From contig MHYJ01000096.1 in NCBI GenBank assembly GCA_001828445.1, forward strand, positions 4,047-10,408: DNA of 6,362 nucleotides, written 5' to 3'. The stretch's first letter is position 1. Each line of letters opens with the position of its first letter. The notes beneath the pieces are model-generated. The model was given only the letters and a program-made list of their open reading frames with translations, was not told the DNA's origin and made no database searches. The DNA is from Planctomycetes bacterium RBG_16_43_13 (GTDB lineage Bacteria; Planctomycetota; MHYJ01). The position numbers and the translations under genes were made by a program. Below, piece after piece: positions 6,089-6,362 of the stretch.

Positions 6089-6130
6089 GTAAGCGTCAAG
6101 TTAACCGCATCTTCCCAGCATTCAGTTGGT

Positions 6131-6172
6131 ATGACATGATGTGCACTCAACTAACGAAAGGGGGCATGTCAT
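6131..6172 (+). promoter_or_regulatory. Potential mRNA hairpin hiding the tnpA start
   Basis: ATGACATG (6131-6138) and CATGTCAT (6165-6172) are perfect reverse complements. Three further outer pairs are possible as G-U wobbles. The 26-base loop contains the ribosome-binding site, and the right arm covers the first two bases of the tnpA ATG. This could reduce translation of tnpA. Confidence 0.45.
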
Positions 6173-6362
6173 GTTTGATAGCAGTAATGAAGTTGAGGAT
6201 AGAAATAATCAGGGTAAGCAGCAGTTCTGGCAGGATCATGTTGCGGTGTGGGAGCAAAGCGGCATCAGTCAATCTGAGTATTGCCGCCGTCAGGGTCTGA
6301 ACATCAAGCTCTTTGGTTACTGGAAGAGGAAGCTGTGCCGCAAGCCTGCAGCGGGACTGACC
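6171..6362 (+). CDS. tnpA: IS66 accessory protein TnpA, N-terminal part
   Basis: 64 codons are visible and the gene continues beyond the right edge. The protein has the IS66 TnpA helix-turn-helix signature: FWQDHVAVWEQSGISQSEYC (residues 19-38), then RRQGLN and FGYWKRKL (48-55). TnpA is the small accessory DNA-binding-type protein needed with TnpB and the TnpC transposase for IS66 movement. The start at 6171 is set by AAAGGGGG (6157-6164), six bases upstream. The start codon lies in a potential hairpin (6131-6172). Confidence 0.87.
   Translation, partial: MFDSSNEVEDRNNQGKQQFWQDHVAVWEQSGISQSEYCRRQGLNIKLFGYWKRKLCRKPAAGLT

Larger units (their letters stand above)
6089..6362 (+). mobile_element. 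IS66-family insertion sequence, left end, continuing past the window
   Basis: The left terminus is placed at 6089, where the sequence GTAAGCGTCAAGTTAAC begins. It has the GTAAGCG start typical of IS66 ends, and the reading frame of the neighbouring ATPase gene is intact right up to 6088. About 80 bases inside, an IS66-type tnpA gene begins. IS66 elements usually carry tnpA, tnpB and tnpC and make 8-bp target duplications. The expected duplicate is CGACGAAC (6081-6088); the other copy would lie outside this window. Confidence 0.85.

Noticed and set aside
6089..6120. On the minus strand this stretch reads EDAVNLTLTF, which looks like the part of the GHKL-ATPase family just before RRDIPEYPEL.
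   Set aside because: It is out of frame with the gene and lies inside the IS66 terminus starting at 6089, so the resemblance is coincidental.
1..6362. Search for CRISPR arrays, tRNA or rRNA genes, and retron-like or other structured RNAs.
   Set aside because: No spaced repeat array, cloverleaf or rRNA-like sequence was seen on either strand by eye; the only tandem repeat is the coding 12-bp unit at 5667-5702.

Overview
The window is a moderately AT-rich piece of bacterial accessory DNA. No gene in it fixes the taxon. A V-type ATPase subunit B remnant, a toxin-antitoxin pair with a CopG-type antitoxin and an IS66-family element together suggest an environmental, probably anaerobic bacterium, but this is inference. 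By eye the SIR2 gene is clearly richer in A+T than the eroded genes to its right, which fits acquisition from another source.

Layout. All genes are on the minus strand except the insertion sequence at the right edge. Positions 1-2076 are one open minus-strand frame of 692 codons without a stop, running off the left edge. Its visible architecture is an N-terminal LSm/SH3-like small barrel, helical repeats, a divergent cold-shock-like barrel, TPR-like repeats and an unidentified tail. At 2106-2643 lies an overlapping BrnT-like toxin / CopG-type antitoxin pair with a good promoter and a candidate operator. Its promoter sits in or beside the remains of a V-type ATPase subunit B gene (2696-2970), which keeps only the first ~90 residues and has a frameshift. 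At 3086-4426 is a SIR2-domain protein of 446 aa with the expected NAD-pocket motifs intact. Its 3' end carries a candidate slippery heptamer, followed by a protein-like 28-codon extension in the -1 frame.

Right of about 4430 almost everything is broken. There is a 247-bp gap with G runs and a possible promoter, then a phospholipase D/cardiolipin-synthase-like gene in pieces in three frames (4674-~5375). Next is the C-terminal half of a GHKL-ATPase/winged-helix regulator (5483-6088) with an in-frame TAG. That gene is cut at its upstream end by an IS66-family element whose left terminus is at 6089 and whose accessory gene tnpA starts at 6171.

Reading together. The right half is a graveyard of decayed genes next to an insertion sequence. 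The left half holds intact genes of the kind found in defence islands: a SIR2 NADase-like protein, a toxin-antitoxin pair, and a large multidomain protein with nucleic-acid-binding-like barrels and scaffold repeats. The strongest candidate for something new is the SIR2 gene plus the large LSm-TPR-cold-shock-like gene. The two are separated by the ATPase scar and the toxin-antitoxin pair, so a functional link is a hypothesis and not an observation.
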